Assembly (NCBI GenBank): GCA_020633205.1
Contig: JACKEB010000022.1
Coordinates: 62,001 to 126,000 of the forward strand
From: Polyangiaceae bacterium
Lineage (GTDB): Bacteria > Myxococcota_A > Polyangia > Polyangiales > Polyangiaceae
Length of the DNA stretch: 64,000 nucleotides
Reading direction: 5' to 3'
The notes under the pieces were generated by a model that did no database searches, was not told where the DNA came from, and worked only from the letters and a program-made list of their open reading frames with translations. The position numbers and the translations under genes are program-made. Of the stretch, positions 9,086-17,154 are shown piece by piece (the first letter of the stretch is position 1; each line of letters starts with the position of its first letter).

Positions 9086-9751
9086 CTAACTCGCTCCGAT
9101 ACGCGCCGCGAGCTCCGGTGGTAGTGGATACGGAAGTTCCGCGGGGAGAAGGCTGTCGATGTCTGCTAGCGTCTCGCGCTTGGCGTCACCGGCAAGGGTT
9201 CGGCTCTCAGCGACTAGCGCTTCGATGCGCTGAGCGTCCGGCGTGACTTCTTCGATGCGTTGAATCCACTCGTCTACGTAGGCTGCGACCGCCGGGCCTC
9301 GAAGGCCACACTGGAGGCTGCGATAGGGAAGGGGCTGATGGCTCAAGCCTCGCTCAGGGTCCCACTGGATCCGCACGGGAGCGCGCTTCACCGCCAGTTG
9401 CCAGGCTTCATGGGTTCCGTACAGGTCGGGGACGTAGTGCGAGAGGGCGGACCAACCGAGGGCCTGTTCGAAGCCGCTGCGCAGGATGTCGATGGCGAGG
9501 ATGCGCTCCTGACCCGGCTTACGGCCCCAGCCGGCGCGGTACATCATCCACAAGAAGGACGGCTTGATCCAGGTCATGCGCTCGCGTTTGAAGGGCGCCA
9601 CAAAGCGCTGCGTTGCCAGCGCGGGCTCCGCGATGTGAGGCGAGAACGCTTGGTAGACTCGGACCGTCCGTGCGTCGAAAACTGCGCGGATCTGCCGTAA
9701 TGGAGGCGAGAGAGCTTCAGCGGGAGGTCGGCTGGAGGAGCGTTCCGGCAC
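9086..9751 (-). CDS. DUF4291 domain-containing protein
   Basis: A 221-aa protein whose sequence follows the DUF4291 pattern over nearly its whole length: RQIRAVFDARTVRVYQAFS near the N-terminus, then FKRERMTWIKPSFLWMMYR and PGQERILAI, which are the family's hallmark segments, followed by IQWDPERG and a C-terminal RSLQCGLRG. The function of the family is not established. The start is a GTG at 9751; upstream in-frame alternatives exist but give a Ser/Arg-rich extension unlike the family. It is divergent from the 9852 gene. Confidence in the family is high, in the exact start moderate. Confidence 0.88.
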   Translation of the reverse strand: MPERSSSRPPAEALSPPLRQIRAVFDARTVRVYQAFSPHIAEPALATQRFVAPFKRERMTWIKPSFLWMMYRAGWGRKPGQERILAIDILRSGFEQALGWSALSHYVPDLYGTHEAWQLAVKRAPVRIQWDPERGLSHQPLPYRSLQCGLRGPAVAAYVDEWIQRIEEVTPDAQRIEALVAESRTLAGDAKRETLADIDSLLPAELPYPLPPELAARIGAS

Positions 9752-9851
9752 GCCGCCTTTCTAGCATGAGTTTCCAGCGGGGAAACACGCGGTCGCATCC
9801 TGCCGTGCGGTATCGCAGTCCGCTCGCACGGAGCTGCACTCGGAGTTTCAC

Positions 9852-10346
9852 TTGGCTTGCGCTAGACTGCGCGACGTGAGTTTCGAGCCGGTATGGGGAA
9901 CGCTTCCCGCCCGCGCGTTGCGGAGCGAATCGCTGTCGGCGCGCTCGGAGCGTGGGGCGGTCGAGCTCTTCGTCCCGGCCCCGGGCGTCTCCGTAATTCG
10001 GGTGGCCGGGTGTCTCGAGACAGCGCTCGCAAGGCAACTCACCGACGCCTACGATCCAGCTTTCGGGGACGCACGGCACACCAGGGCGTTCATGGATTGC
10101 GAGTTGATGACCGGCTACGATAGCCAGGCCCGCAGCCACTTGACCCAGTGGGTGATTGCGCATCGTAATCAGGTGCGCGGTTGCTGGGTGCTTACAGGAT
10201 CGAAGCTCGTTGCCATGGGGATCAGCGTGGCGGACGCCGCGCTCAGCCTGGCCGGAGTCGGGCGTATCCGCCTCGTGAAGCGTCCCGGTCTGATCAGCGC
10301 AATCGAGCTGGGGCTCGACAAGGCCCGGCGCGCGAAGGTGGGGTGA
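9852..10346 (+). CDS. Hypothetical protein, possibly STAS/anti-sigma-antagonist-like fold
   Basis: A 164-aa protein. The TTG at 9852 has GGAG 7 bases upstream; a GTG at 9876 is an in-frame alternative. The middle has alternating strand and helix segments (VSVIRVAGCLE, RAFMDCELMTGYDS, VRGCWVLTGSKLVAMGISVADAAL), the order expected of a small alpha/beta domain such as STAS, often used in signalling. No conserved phospho-acceptor could be assigned, so the fold is only a guess. It stands alone between a divergent gene and the convergent end of the PEP-enzyme gene. Confidence 0.6.
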   Translation: MACARLRDVSFEPVWGTLPARALRSESLSARSERGAVELFVPAPGVSVIRVAGCLETALARQLTDAYDPAFGDARHTRAFMDCELMTGYDSQARSHLTQWVIAHRNQVRGCWVLTGSKLVAMGISVADAALSLAGVGRIRLVKRPGLISAIELGLDKARRAKVG

Positions 10347-10435
10347 GATGCTCCTCCGTAGTGCGAAGGCTTTGCCGGGCCAAACGCGGAGGGTGCACAC
10401 GAGCGCTCCACCGCTGTGAGGCGACGACCGATAGC

Positions 10436-12985
10436 TCACACCTGGCGGGTCACTGGTCGCGCCTGGAGACAGAACAGCTGACCATCGTGTGAGAAGGCCC
10501 ACTCGATGTCTTGAGGTCCGCCGAAGAGCGCGCTGACCCGTGCGCCAAGGGCCACCAGTAGCTTCAGTTCTCGCTCATCGATGCTAGCGCGGGCTGCGTC
10601 GTCTGACTCAACGTCTGACGCTTGGAGTTCTTGGTTGGCGAATGCCAGCATCCTGGCCTTGGAGCCAATCTCAGACTCAAGCACGTTGCCGTCGGGATCC
10701 AGGATGAAGCGATCTGGCGTGATGTCTCCGCTGACTACTGACTCCCCCAAGCCATAGGCTGACTCGACTACGGTCTTTCCGCGCTCGAAGAACAACACGC
10801 CAGCGGCTCTCGCGGGCACCAACTCCTGAATGATAACGCTCATGCGTACCGGGGATTCGAGCCCGAGGCGTTGTCGATAGGCGAGGACGCCCGGGGCATG
10901 CGCGGACTCGAACACCTCGCGGATCGCGCCGGAGAGCGCCTCGGCGCCGACGCCGAGCTTGGTCACGAACTGCCCAGCGAAGCTCGCACCAGCGGAGTCC
11001 TCCACGTTGGCGCTCGATCGCACTGCGTACGGGGCGCTGAGGCTGCGCAGGCAGTTTGCCGCGAGGGATGCGTCGTCGCCGCGAGCTATCGACCAGGCTG
11101 CGGTGTAGTCTAGTGCCACACCGCGCGGAACCAAGATGCCGGCGCGCATCAAGCGTGCGGAGTTCGCGGCTTTGCCTCCCCAGCGTGTGGCGTCCTCCGC
11201 GAGCTCCAGGGGAACGACCTGTGGCTCGGCCCCGGGTTCGGGGTCGGGCACGACGACCTCGGGCACGTCTTGCGCCGGAGCACCTGGTGCGACTGAGTCG
11301 GGAGCCACGTCTCCGAGCACGACGATGCGTCCGCTGTCGCCATCCACCTCGATGAAGGCGCCGTCAGGGATCTCTAGTGCGTCCTGCACTCCCACTACCC
11401 CCGGAATGCCGAACTCGCGCGCGACGATTGCCGCGTGAGAAATGAGGCCGCCGGTTTGGGTCACGATTGCAGAGGCGTTTGCGAGCAGCGTGTTGAACGT
11501 CGGCGTGGTGGCGCGCGCCACGAGAATGTCCCCAGGGGTGAAGCGCTCGAAGTCCGCGGTGCTGAGCACCAAGCGTGCGCGACCGCGCACGACGCCGGGG
11601 CTCACCCCATGGCCGCACAAGGCGCCCTGCTCCGGGATCGGGTCGGCATCGGCGCCGAAGCGGCTGACGAAGGCAAACATCGCCGCGACCACGCGACGTA
11701 CATCCGCGGGGAAGGATGCGATGGGGGGTGGTTCTGGCGCTGGGCCGAGGTGGTTTGGTGGGGTGAGCACAGCCCAGCGTCTGCGGTTCGCTGTGTGCCC
11801 GTCGATCACCTGCTTGGAGGGCCCCTCGCCGCGCAGCGCACCGACCAGTTCTTCTGTGGTCAAGTCGCACGCACTTTCAGCTTCGCTGGCGCGTCCTTGT
11901 TTCACCAGGCGTTCGCCGGCTTCCAGGACGAGTCCCCGGGCAATGCCCAGTACTGCCATGGATAGACCGCCGTCATCGTCACGCAGGTCGCCAGCGCGTC
12001 GCGCGGACCCCAGCATTTCGCGCCAAGCGCTGCGATGTTCCGCGGGGATCCGTTGCTCGAGCTCGGCCGCGGCATGCTCAGCGCGTGCGCGCGCCGGGTT
12101 TGCGCTGTTGTCGTGCTCCGCCCGCCGACGTAGGTTGCCTAGCATCATTTGGGGCATTTCGTTGAACGTCGGGCAGAGCACCGAGTAACCCGTGGCGATC
12201 CTCACGCCGAAGTCACGACTGTACGCGCGCAAGAGCCGTGCGCTCTCGCTGTCGCCGGCGCGCAGTCGCTCGAGGGTGCTCACCGCGTCCTTGTCTGCGA
12301 GCCACCCGATGCGACCTTCTTTGCGCAGCGCCGCTACGATCTTATCAAGCGCGGCCAAGGGCTCCGTCGTGGCGTCGGTGAAGCCAGCGAGCGCACGCAT
12401 CGCTTGGCTTGCAGAGATCCCACCCCAAGCCTCGCTATGCACCAGGTAGTCTCCAATCGGGATGGCACACCCCGGCACCGCCCTGAAGTGTACTTCGACG
12501 AGCTCCTCGAATAGCGCGCGTGTGCGCTCCAAGAGTTCGCACAATGCTTCATCCGTCTGCTCGCGCGGGTCCGCGCTCTGCAGCGCTGCGATGCGCTGAA
12601 CGAAGGGGGCGCGGCGTTCCGCGAACCAACTCCGTGCCGTTTCTTCCCAGCGCCGCTCCGACATGAAGCGGCGCGCGGTCTTGCGTCGACGGCGCAGTTC
12701 TGGGTGCAGGTTGAACAACAGCCAGAAGACGAAAGCCGGCGGCGTGCCACCTCCCTCTTCCGGGCCGCCAAGGGGCTTGATCTTGATGTACCACCAGCCG
12801 TTCACCACGGCGCAACTCAACGTCTCGAGGGGCAGCCCTGCCTCGCGGAAACCCGTTGCGGCGCCTCGCTCTGTGGCGCGCCACATCAGCGTGTCCGTGT
12901 AGCGCCCGAAAGGTTCTGCTTGGTGGCTGGCGTCGAACTCCCAAGTGCCCGGTCCTGGGCGTTCCCAGCTGACGTTTGCGCTCAT
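10436..12985 (-). CDS. PEP-utilizing enzyme with reversed domain order (phosphohistidine domain before ATP-grasp)
   Basis: An 849-aa protein of the PEP synthase / pyruvate phosphate dikinase superfamily. Residues 1-~420 are a helical region of unknown identity, perhaps a substrate domain. Residues ~455-545 are the swivelling phosphohistidine domain with TGGLISHAAIVAREFGIPG; His517 is the expected phospho-acceptor. Residues ~585-849 are the ATP-binding PPDK N-domain (GGKAANSARL, YAVRSSANVEDS, GLGESVVSGDITPD, QDIEWA, LQARPV). PEP synthase and rifampicin phosphotransferase carry these in the opposite order. Split phenylphosphate synthase has the two parts on separate subunits, so a fusion of that kind is one explanation. 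The start overlaps the TetR stop by 4 bases, so the pair is translationally coupled. The reaction is ATP-driven phosphotransfer through His; the acceptor is unknown. Confidence 0.88.
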   Translation of the reverse strand: MSANVSWERPGPGTWEFDASHQAEPFGRYTDTLMWRATERGAATGFREAGLPLETLSCAVVNGWWYIKIKPLGGPEEGGGTPPAFVFWLLFNLHPELRRRRKTARRFMSERRWEETARSWFAERRAPFVQRIAALQSADPREQTDEALCELLERTRALFEELVEVHFRAVPGCAIPIGDYLVHSEAWGGISASQAMRALAGFTDATTEPLAALDKIVAALRKEGRIGWLADKDAVSTLERLRAGDSESARLLRAYSRDFGVRIATGYSVLCPTFNEMPQMMLGNLRRRAEHDNSANPARARAEHAAAELEQRIPAEHRSAWREMLGSARRAGDLRDDDGGLSMAVLGIARGLVLEAGERLVKQGRASEAESACDLTTEELVGALRGEGPSKQVIDGHTANRRRWAVLTPPNHLGPAPEPPPIASFPADVRRVVAAMFAFVSRFGADADPIPEQGALCGHGVSPGVVRGRARLVLSTADFERFTPGDILVARATTPTFNTLLANASAIVTQTGGLISHAAIVAREFGIPGVVGVQDALEIPDGAFIEVDGDSGRIVVLGDVAPDSVAPGAPAQDVPEVVVPDPEPGAEPQVVPLELAEDATRWGGKAANSARLMRAGILVPRGVALDYTAAWSIARGDDASLAANCLRSLSAPYAVRSSANVEDSAGASFAGQFVTKLGVGAEALSGAIREVFESAHAPGVLAYRQRLGLESPVRMSVIIQELVPARAAGVLFFERGKTVVESAYGLGESVVSGDITPDRFILDPDGNVLESEIGSKARMLAFANQELQASDVESDDAARASIDERELKLLVALGARVSALFGGPQDIEWAFSHDGQLFCLQARPVTRQV

Positions 12986-13596
12986 TTCTTTCCCTCCCGC
13001 TGTGCGGCCTCAATCAGCGCTCGGCAGAGCCAGGCGAACGAGTCCGCGCCCTCCTCGTTCATCAGGTGATAGCGCCAGAGAAGGCCGGCGCCTGATGACG
13101 AGTAGAGCATGTTGATGATGTGGATCACCCTGCGGCGGGTGAGCGTAGGTACGCCTCTTAGCTCTTCTCTCAACGCCGTCGCGATGTAGGCGTGACGCTC
13201 CTGCAAACCGGCATCGCTGAGCTGCGCGGAGTTCAACGGCCCAAGGGCGCCGAGCACCTCCGGAGGCTCCTTGCTCATGCGGAGGATGCTGTGGATCTGG
13301 CGCTTGATGAGATCCTCGCTGCCGATGCTGGGTGAAGGGTCCACCCCCGCGCGTTTCCGTACGGCTTCACGTGCGGCGTCCGTCAGTGATTCCTTGTCAG
13401 GGAACAAGCGGTAAACGGTCGGCTGAGACACGCCAGCGCTCTTCGCAACACCGGGGATCGTGAACGTCGTTGGGTCTTTCGCGATGAGTCGAATCGCGGC
13501 CTCCACGACGCGTTCACGAGTCGCCTCCGCTTGCGCCTCGCGCAGCGGACTCTTGTAGGCGCGTGAGGACTTCTTGTGGGTCTTGCTCACCCCCAA
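12982..13596 (-). CDS. TetR/AcrR-family transcriptional regulator
   Basis: A ~202-204-aa protein with an N-terminal TetR helix-turn-helix: RERVVEAAIRLIAKDPTTF, then IPGVAKSAGVSQPTVYRLF and PDKESLTDAAREAV. The C-terminal ligand-binding half is divergent. It overlaps the PEP-enzyme start by 4 bases and is expected to control that enzyme and itself. The frame begins at TTG 13596, but a promoter (13598-13626) would place the transcript start near 13590, exactly at an in-frame GTG, so a leaderless message starting with GTG 13590 is preferred. Confidence 0.88.
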   Translation of the reverse strand: MGVSKTHKKSSRAYKSPLREAQAEATRERVVEAAIRLIAKDPTTFTIPGVAKSAGVSQPTVYRLFPDKESLTDAAREAVRKRAGVDPSPSIGSEDLIKRQIHSILRMSKEPPEVLGALGPLNSAQLSDAGLQERHAYIATALREELRGVPTLTRRRVIHIINMLYSSSGAGLLWRYHLMNEEGADSFAWLCRALIEAAQREGKK

Positions 13597-13597
13597 G

Positions 13598-13626
13598 ATA
13601 ATTCGCGAGACGATTTATATTGTCAA
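13598..13626 (-). promoter_or_regulatory. Sigma-70-type promoter of the TetR/PEP-enzyme operon with flanking inverted repeat
   Basis: On the minus strand TTGACA (13626-13621) and AATTAT (13603-13598) are separated by 17 bases in an AT-rich island. The -10 sits 7 bases before GTG 13590, implying a leaderless transcript. AATTCGCGA (13600-13608) and TCGCGAATT (13658-13666) form an inverted pair around it, a candidate TetR operator. Confidence 0.6.
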
Positions 13627-13699
13627 TTGCTTTTCTTTAATCACAATAGGGTTGCTATCGCGAATTGGCGCGAGGTGGATCTTGGGTTCGGAGGCAAGA

Positions 13700-14386
13700 A
13701 TGACTGGGTTTTGGCGGTGTGCGGCGGTTCTTGGCTTGATTGGGGTGTGCGGTGGCTGCGTGACGGAGGCAGCGGATGACAGCGGAACCGGTGGCGCTAG
13801 CGGTTCCGGCGGGAGCGGACAGGGCGCAGCAGGCGGCGCTGGCTCTGCCGCTAGCGGTGGCAGCGCGAATGCCGGCTCTGGCAGCGGAGGCAGCTCAAAC
13901 GCTGGCTCCGGCAGTGGTGGCAGCAGTAGCAGCGGGGTTGGTACGCCGGGGTGCGCACCGACCGTTGAGTGCGCGAAAGCCTGTGGGGATCTGGCGTGCG
14001 TCGATGGCTGCATCGCGAGCGCAACTGAACACGGGCGGCAGCTGTTCAATGCGATGGGCGAGTGTGGCGCCGCGGCGGACTGCCAGGATATCTACTGCAC
14101 GATGAGCGCCTGCCCCGACGAGTGGGACGCCTGTCGCAACGACTTCGGGGAAAACGGCTACTTCTGCTTTGCCTCGGGGAACTACTACGTATGCGATGCG
14201 CCGGGTAGCTGTGAGGCCAGGGCCGCTGATGGTGGGAACTGGGGCGCGACCGAAGACGAAGCCGTGATCCGTGGCTTGGACAACTGCACGGAGCACATGG
14301 CGAACTCGATTCAAATCGCAAGCACCACCGCCTACGAGGCTGGCGTAGTCGACTCGTGCGTGATCACTCAGTGCTCGCCCCAGTGA
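13700..14386 (+). CDS. Cys-rich lipoprotein with Gly/Ser linker
   Basis: The 228-aa product begins at ATG 13700, with GGAGG 6 bases upstream; the longer open frame upstream is not supported. A signal peptide (MTGFWRCAAVLGLIGVCGGC) ends in a lipobox cysteine, followed by ~50 residues of Gly/Ser/Ala linker. The C-terminal domain has about 14 cysteines in CxxxC and CxxxxC spacings, probably disulfide-bonded and extracellular, with a last part around EDEAVIRGLDNC. No family is recognised. It has its own terminator (14395) and is divergent from the TetR operon, sharing the intergenic region. Confidence 0.8.
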   Translation: MTGFWRCAAVLGLIGVCGGCVTEAADDSGTGGASGSGGSGQGAAGGAGSAASGGSANAGSGSGGSSNAGSGSGGSSSSGVGTPGCAPTVECAKACGDLACVDGCIASATEHGRQLFNAMGECGAAADCQDIYCTMSACPDEWDACRNDFGENGYFCFASGNYYVCDAPGSCEARAADGGNWGATEDEAVIRGLDNCTEHMANSIQIASTTAYEAGVVDSCVITQCSPQ

Positions 14387-14394
14387 TGCCAGAG

Positions 14395-14449
14395 AGCCGC
14401 ATCGGCGTCAGGTCGAGTGCCGTTATCCGGCGTGCGGCTTTTCTTTTTG
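14395..14449 (+). terminator. Intrinsic terminator of the 13700-14386 lipoprotein gene
   Basis: The stem AGCCGCAT/GTGCGGCT (14395-14402 with 14432-14439) is followed by TTTCTTTTT and then GGGGGGAGG, a copy of the dispersed G-rich element. Confidence 0.6.
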
Positions 14450-14460
14450 GGGGGAGGAGC
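14445..14460 (+). repeat. Dispersed G-rich intergenic element, copy 2
   Basis: TTTTGGGGGGAGGAGC directly on the T-tract of the terminator at 14395; the continuation GCCGC resembles the tail of other copies. Confidence 0.55.
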
Positions 14461-14465
14461 GCCGC

Positions 14466-15686
14466 TCAGTCGTTGACCCGCGGCAGACGGATCGTGAAGG
14501 TGGTGCCTTGGCTGCCGGTCTCGACGGCGATGTCTCCACCGTTTTGCTGCACGATGCTGTGCACCGTGGACAACCCGAGGCCGTTTCCGTGGCCTTTCGT
14601 GGTGAAGAACGGCTCGAAGATGCGCTCGACGAGCTCCGGTTGAATCCCGCTGCCGGTGTCCCGCACCGTCAGCTCCACCACGGTGGTGGTGCCGTCTAGC
14701 GCTACGCTGACGGTGCCACCATCGGGCATCGCGTCCCGCGCGTTGACGACCAGGTTCATCACGACCTGGTCGAGCTGGGCAGGGTCGGCGCTCACCCGCA
14801 TGTCGTCTTGATGGACGGCAACGTCGAGGCGGTGAGTCCCACGCAACAAAGCGTTCAGGGGCTTGGTCATGTCTCGCAGCGCCTGGCCCAGATCGATGAC
14901 CTGCGGCGCGTGGGGACCCGAGCGGGCGAACGTCATCAGTTGGTCGGAGATGCGTTTGCCTTGCAACGCGACGTCTCTCAGCTCTGAGAGGATCTCCGGT
15001 GCCTCCCCAGCACCTGCGAAGCGCCCCAGGTCATCCAGGCCGAGCATGATCGCGCTAAGCACGTTGTTGAAGTCGTGGGCCACGCCGGCGCTGAGCTTGC
15101 CGAGCGCCTCCATTCGCTCGAGGGCCGCGAGGCGTTCCCGTTGCTCGCGCAGCGTGAGCTCGGCTTCGACGCGCGACGCTTGCTCGAGCAGCACGGCCAG
15201 CACGTCCGCTACCGAGGCGGCAAAGTCTCGCTCTGCAGTCGTCCAAGTGCGAGCTTCGCCCACGTGCTCATGGCAGACCACGCCTACGACCTCACCGAAA
15301 CGAAAGATGGGAGCATCCAGCATCGAAGTGATACCGTGGGGAATCAAGTATTGCTGGGTCAGCTCGCTGGTGTCGGGGTCGGTGCGGGCGTCATTCGCGA
15401 GGATCACCCGGTGAGACTCCAGCGCGGCGGTGTAGTTCGGCAGCTTGGTGAGATCGATGATCGCGCCCGAGCTCTCCCGTTCCCCGGAACCCTCGAACTG
15501 ACAGCCGCAGATCAGCTGCGACCGGTCGTGGTTGAAGAACCACGCTGCAACGCGCTCGACGTTGATCGCACGCGAACTCGTCGCGCAAGCTTGAAGTAGG
15601 GCTCGCCTGAGCCCGCCTTCTCCCTCTGCGGTCAAACGGGCCAGACGCATGCGCGTCTGCCCGAAGAACCCAGCCCCCGGTTCCAT
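14466..15686 (-). CDS. GAF-domain sensor histidine kinase
   Basis: A 406-aa cytoplasmic kinase without membrane segments. Residues ~30-175 form a GAF sensor domain (YLIPHGITSMLDAPIF). A coiled coil leads to the dimerisation and phospho-acceptor helix GKLSAGVAHDFNNVLSAIM with the His in AHDFNN. The HATPase_c domain has the N-box NLVVNARDAMPDGG, DTGSGI, FEPFFTTK and GHGNGLGLSTV. The layout is that of a NtrB-like, FNN-type histidine kinase lacking a receiver domain; no response regulator lies beside it. It follows the radical SAM/lipoprotein operon on the same strand after a 62-base gap, so it may be co-transcribed with it. Confidence 0.92.
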   Translation of the reverse strand: MEPGAGFFGQTRMRLARLTAEGEGGLRRALLQACATSSRAINVERVAAWFFNHDRSQLICGCQFEGSGERESSGAIIDLTKLPNYTAALESHRVILANDARTDPDTSELTQQYLIPHGITSMLDAPIFRFGEVVGVVCHEHVGEARTWTTAERDFAASVADVLAVLLEQASRVEAELTLREQRERLAALERMEALGKLSAGVAHDFNNVLSAIMLGLDDLGRFAGAGEAPEILSELRDVALQGKRISDQLMTFARSGPHAPQVIDLGQALRDMTKPLNALLRGTHRLDVAVHQDDMRVSADPAQLDQVVMNLVVNARDAMPDGGTVSVALDGTTTVVELTVRDTGSGIQPELVERIFEPFFTTKGHGNGLGLSTVHSIVQQNGGDIAVETGSQGTTFTIRLPRVND

Positions 15687-15748
15687 TTGGGCTCAAGGGT
15701 ACACCTCGAACTCCGTCGGGGAAACGCCGCCGCGCGTATGCTGGTGGA

Positions 15749-16486
15749 TCAGTAGTTGGTCTGGTCGTAGAGCGCGACGCTGAGGGTCGGCTTGGGCATG
15801 CCGGGCTTGATGCGGATCTCTGCAAGCACCCTCTGATCCCCAGCCGGGCAGGTCGCAGGCAGCTCGACTGCGACGTAGGTCGCCGCGGTGTCTGGCTTGA
15901 TTTGCAGCACCAGCCCACCGCCGCTTTGGGTGACACCCAGGAGCGTGCCGTGTTGAACCCGGATCGCGCTGGCTACGGGACCCACTGCCGGGGCGGCGTC
16001 GGGCCCGGCGTCTGGGGCAGGGACAGCGCTGCTGCTGGGCGCTGTGCTGGCGTTAGGCGCGGTGCTGGCGTTAGGCGCCGTGCTGGCGTTAGGCGCTGCG
16101 CTGGTGCTGGGCGCCGGCGCTCGAGCATCAGCGCCGGCGTCGCTCGTTGCGGGGAGCTGATACATCGCGCCCGCCATGGTGGGCTTGGAGAGCCGCAGCG
16201 TGATGTTTCCCGACGGATCCCAGCCGGTGAACGCGCTAATCGTAGCGACTAGCCCTTCGCACTTCGCTGGGGGCGGCATCGGGTCGACGACCGCGTAGCC
16301 CCCGCTGCTGCCACAGCCCGTCTCCTTGCAAGCGTTGAGGCTCGCTGCAGCCGCCGCTGCGGCGGCGAGTCGCCCGAGCGATCTCAGGGTGCGCTCTCGC
16401 GGGTTGAGCCTGCCGGGCGGGGGAGGGGCGGGCAGCACCTCGGGCATGAGGGCCAGGCGCCGACGCTTCTTGGGATTGTTTTCCAT
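15749..16486 (-). CDS. Lipoprotein with VLPAP leader, second of a paralogous pair
   Basis: A 245-aa protein starting at ATG 16486, which overlaps the stop of the upstream gene (TAATG). The N-terminus MENNPKKRRRLALMPEVLPAP is followed by an Arg/Pro-rich segment, an Ala-rich hydrophobic stretch and SLNAC, an imperfect lipobox. Then comes GYAVVDPMPPPAKCEGL, shared almost word for word with its paralog, a Ser/Pro/Asn/Ala repeat linker (four 6-residue units from an 18-bp tandem repeat at 16038-16109), and a beta-rich C-terminal part with CPAGDQ. The C-terminus is NY. Function unknown; it is translationally coupled to its paralog and the B12 radical SAM gene. Confidence 0.8.
   Translation of the reverse strand: MENNPKKRRRLALMPEVLPAPPPPGRLNPRERTLRSLGRLAAAAAAAASLNACKETGCGSSGGYAVVDPMPPPAKCEGLVATISAFTGWDPSGNITLRLSKPTMAGAMYQLPATSDAGADARAPAPSTSAAPNASTAPNASTAPNASTAPSSSAVPAPDAGPDAAPAVGPVASAIRVQHGTLLGVTQSGGGLVLQIKPDTAATYVAVELPATCPAGDQRVLAEIRIKPGMPKPTLSVALYDQTNY
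16038..16109 (-). repeat. 18-bp tandem repeat inside the lipoprotein gene (about 4 units)
   Basis: Three near-identical units of 18 bases starting at 16038, 16056 and 16074, and a degraded fourth. In the protein they read as the 6-residue unit TAPNAS. Copy number probably varies between strains. Confidence 0.75.
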
Positions 16487-17154
16487 TACCAGCTGTCCGT
16501 GGCGTTGACGCGCGTGGAGCCCGGGGCGACGGGGCCGCTCGGGGAGCCGATTTCCAGGGACACGTGTTGGTTTCCTGCCGGGCAGCTCACGGCGACGCTG
16601 GCGAACACCATGCGGGTGCCGGGTGGCACGTCTATCTCGAGGGTCACGGAGTCCGGCTTGATCGTGTGCTTCTTTAATTGCCCCGCGGAAACGCTTGGTG
16701 GCTCGCTCGCTTCGTACTTCGCGCCGCTCTGTTTGGGCTTGCCGAGGGTCACCGTCATCAGCCTGCCCTTCCACGTGATACCGACGGAGATGGTGCCTGC
16801 GAGGCCCATGCAGCGTGCCGGTGGCGGCATCGGATCGACCACCGCGTAACCAGTGGGCGGCTCCGGCGGCGGGATGGGTTCCTTGGCAGAGGGATCGCTC
16901 CGCGGCGGCATGTCCGGGTCGCCTTCGCCCTTGGTGTCACCGCTCGCGGGAGGCTGCGCGGGAACCTCGATGGCGCCGGCGTCGGTCTTCGGTGGGGTCT
17001 TGGCGCACGCGCTGACGCTGGCGCCCGTTGCAGCAAGGGCGAGGAGGCGCTGCATTTGTCCTACCGTGCGCGCCCGGGGACTGCCCGGACGGTTCGGCCG
17101 AGGCGCCGGGAGCACCTCGGGCATCAGCTGTTTCGGATGCTTGGGCTCAGACAA
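16486..17154 (-). CDS. Lipoprotein with VLPAP leader, first of a paralogous pair
   Basis: A 222-aa protein. The TTG at 17154 is chosen because GGAGG lies 6 bases upstream and because it gives a leader of the same length as the paralog (SEPKHPKQLMPEVLPAP against ENNPKKRRRLALMPEVLPAP); ATG 17124 is the alternative. An Arg-rich segment, a short hydrophobic stretch and SVSAC (Cys50, acceptable lipobox) follow. A Pro/Asp/Lys linker leads to TGYAVVDPMPPPARCMGL and a beta-rich domain with SCPAGNQ, ending DSW. The start overlaps the radical SAM stop by 8 bases and the stop overlaps the paralog start by 1 base. Function unknown; context suggests it is a partner or substrate of the radical SAM enzyme. 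Confidence 0.8.
   Translation of the reverse strand: MSEPKHPKQLMPEVLPAPRPNRPGSPRARTVGQMQRLLALAATGASVSACAKTPPKTDAGAIEVPAQPPASGDTKGEGDPDMPPRSDPSAKEPIPPPEPPTGYAVVDPMPPPARCMGLAGTISVGITWKGRLMTVTLGKPKQSGAKYEASEPPSVSAGQLKKHTIKPDSVTLEIDVPPGTRMVFASVAVSCPAGNQHVSLEIGSPSGPVAPGSTRVNATDSW

Noticed and set aside
13586..13596. TTGGGGGTGAG at the TetR start considered as a G-rich element
   Set aside because: It lies at the coding start; the coincidence with the codons for GVS makes it a weak match.
16038..16109. 18-bp tandem repeat considered as a CRISPR array
   Set aside because: No spacers; it codes for the repeated TAPNAS linker in frame.
15749..16774. Longer N-terminus (to 16774) for the second VLPAP lipoprotein
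   Set aside because: The extension overlaps the upstream gene fully and is Arg-rich shadow sequence; ATG 16486 overlaps the stop by one base, the usual coupled arrangement.
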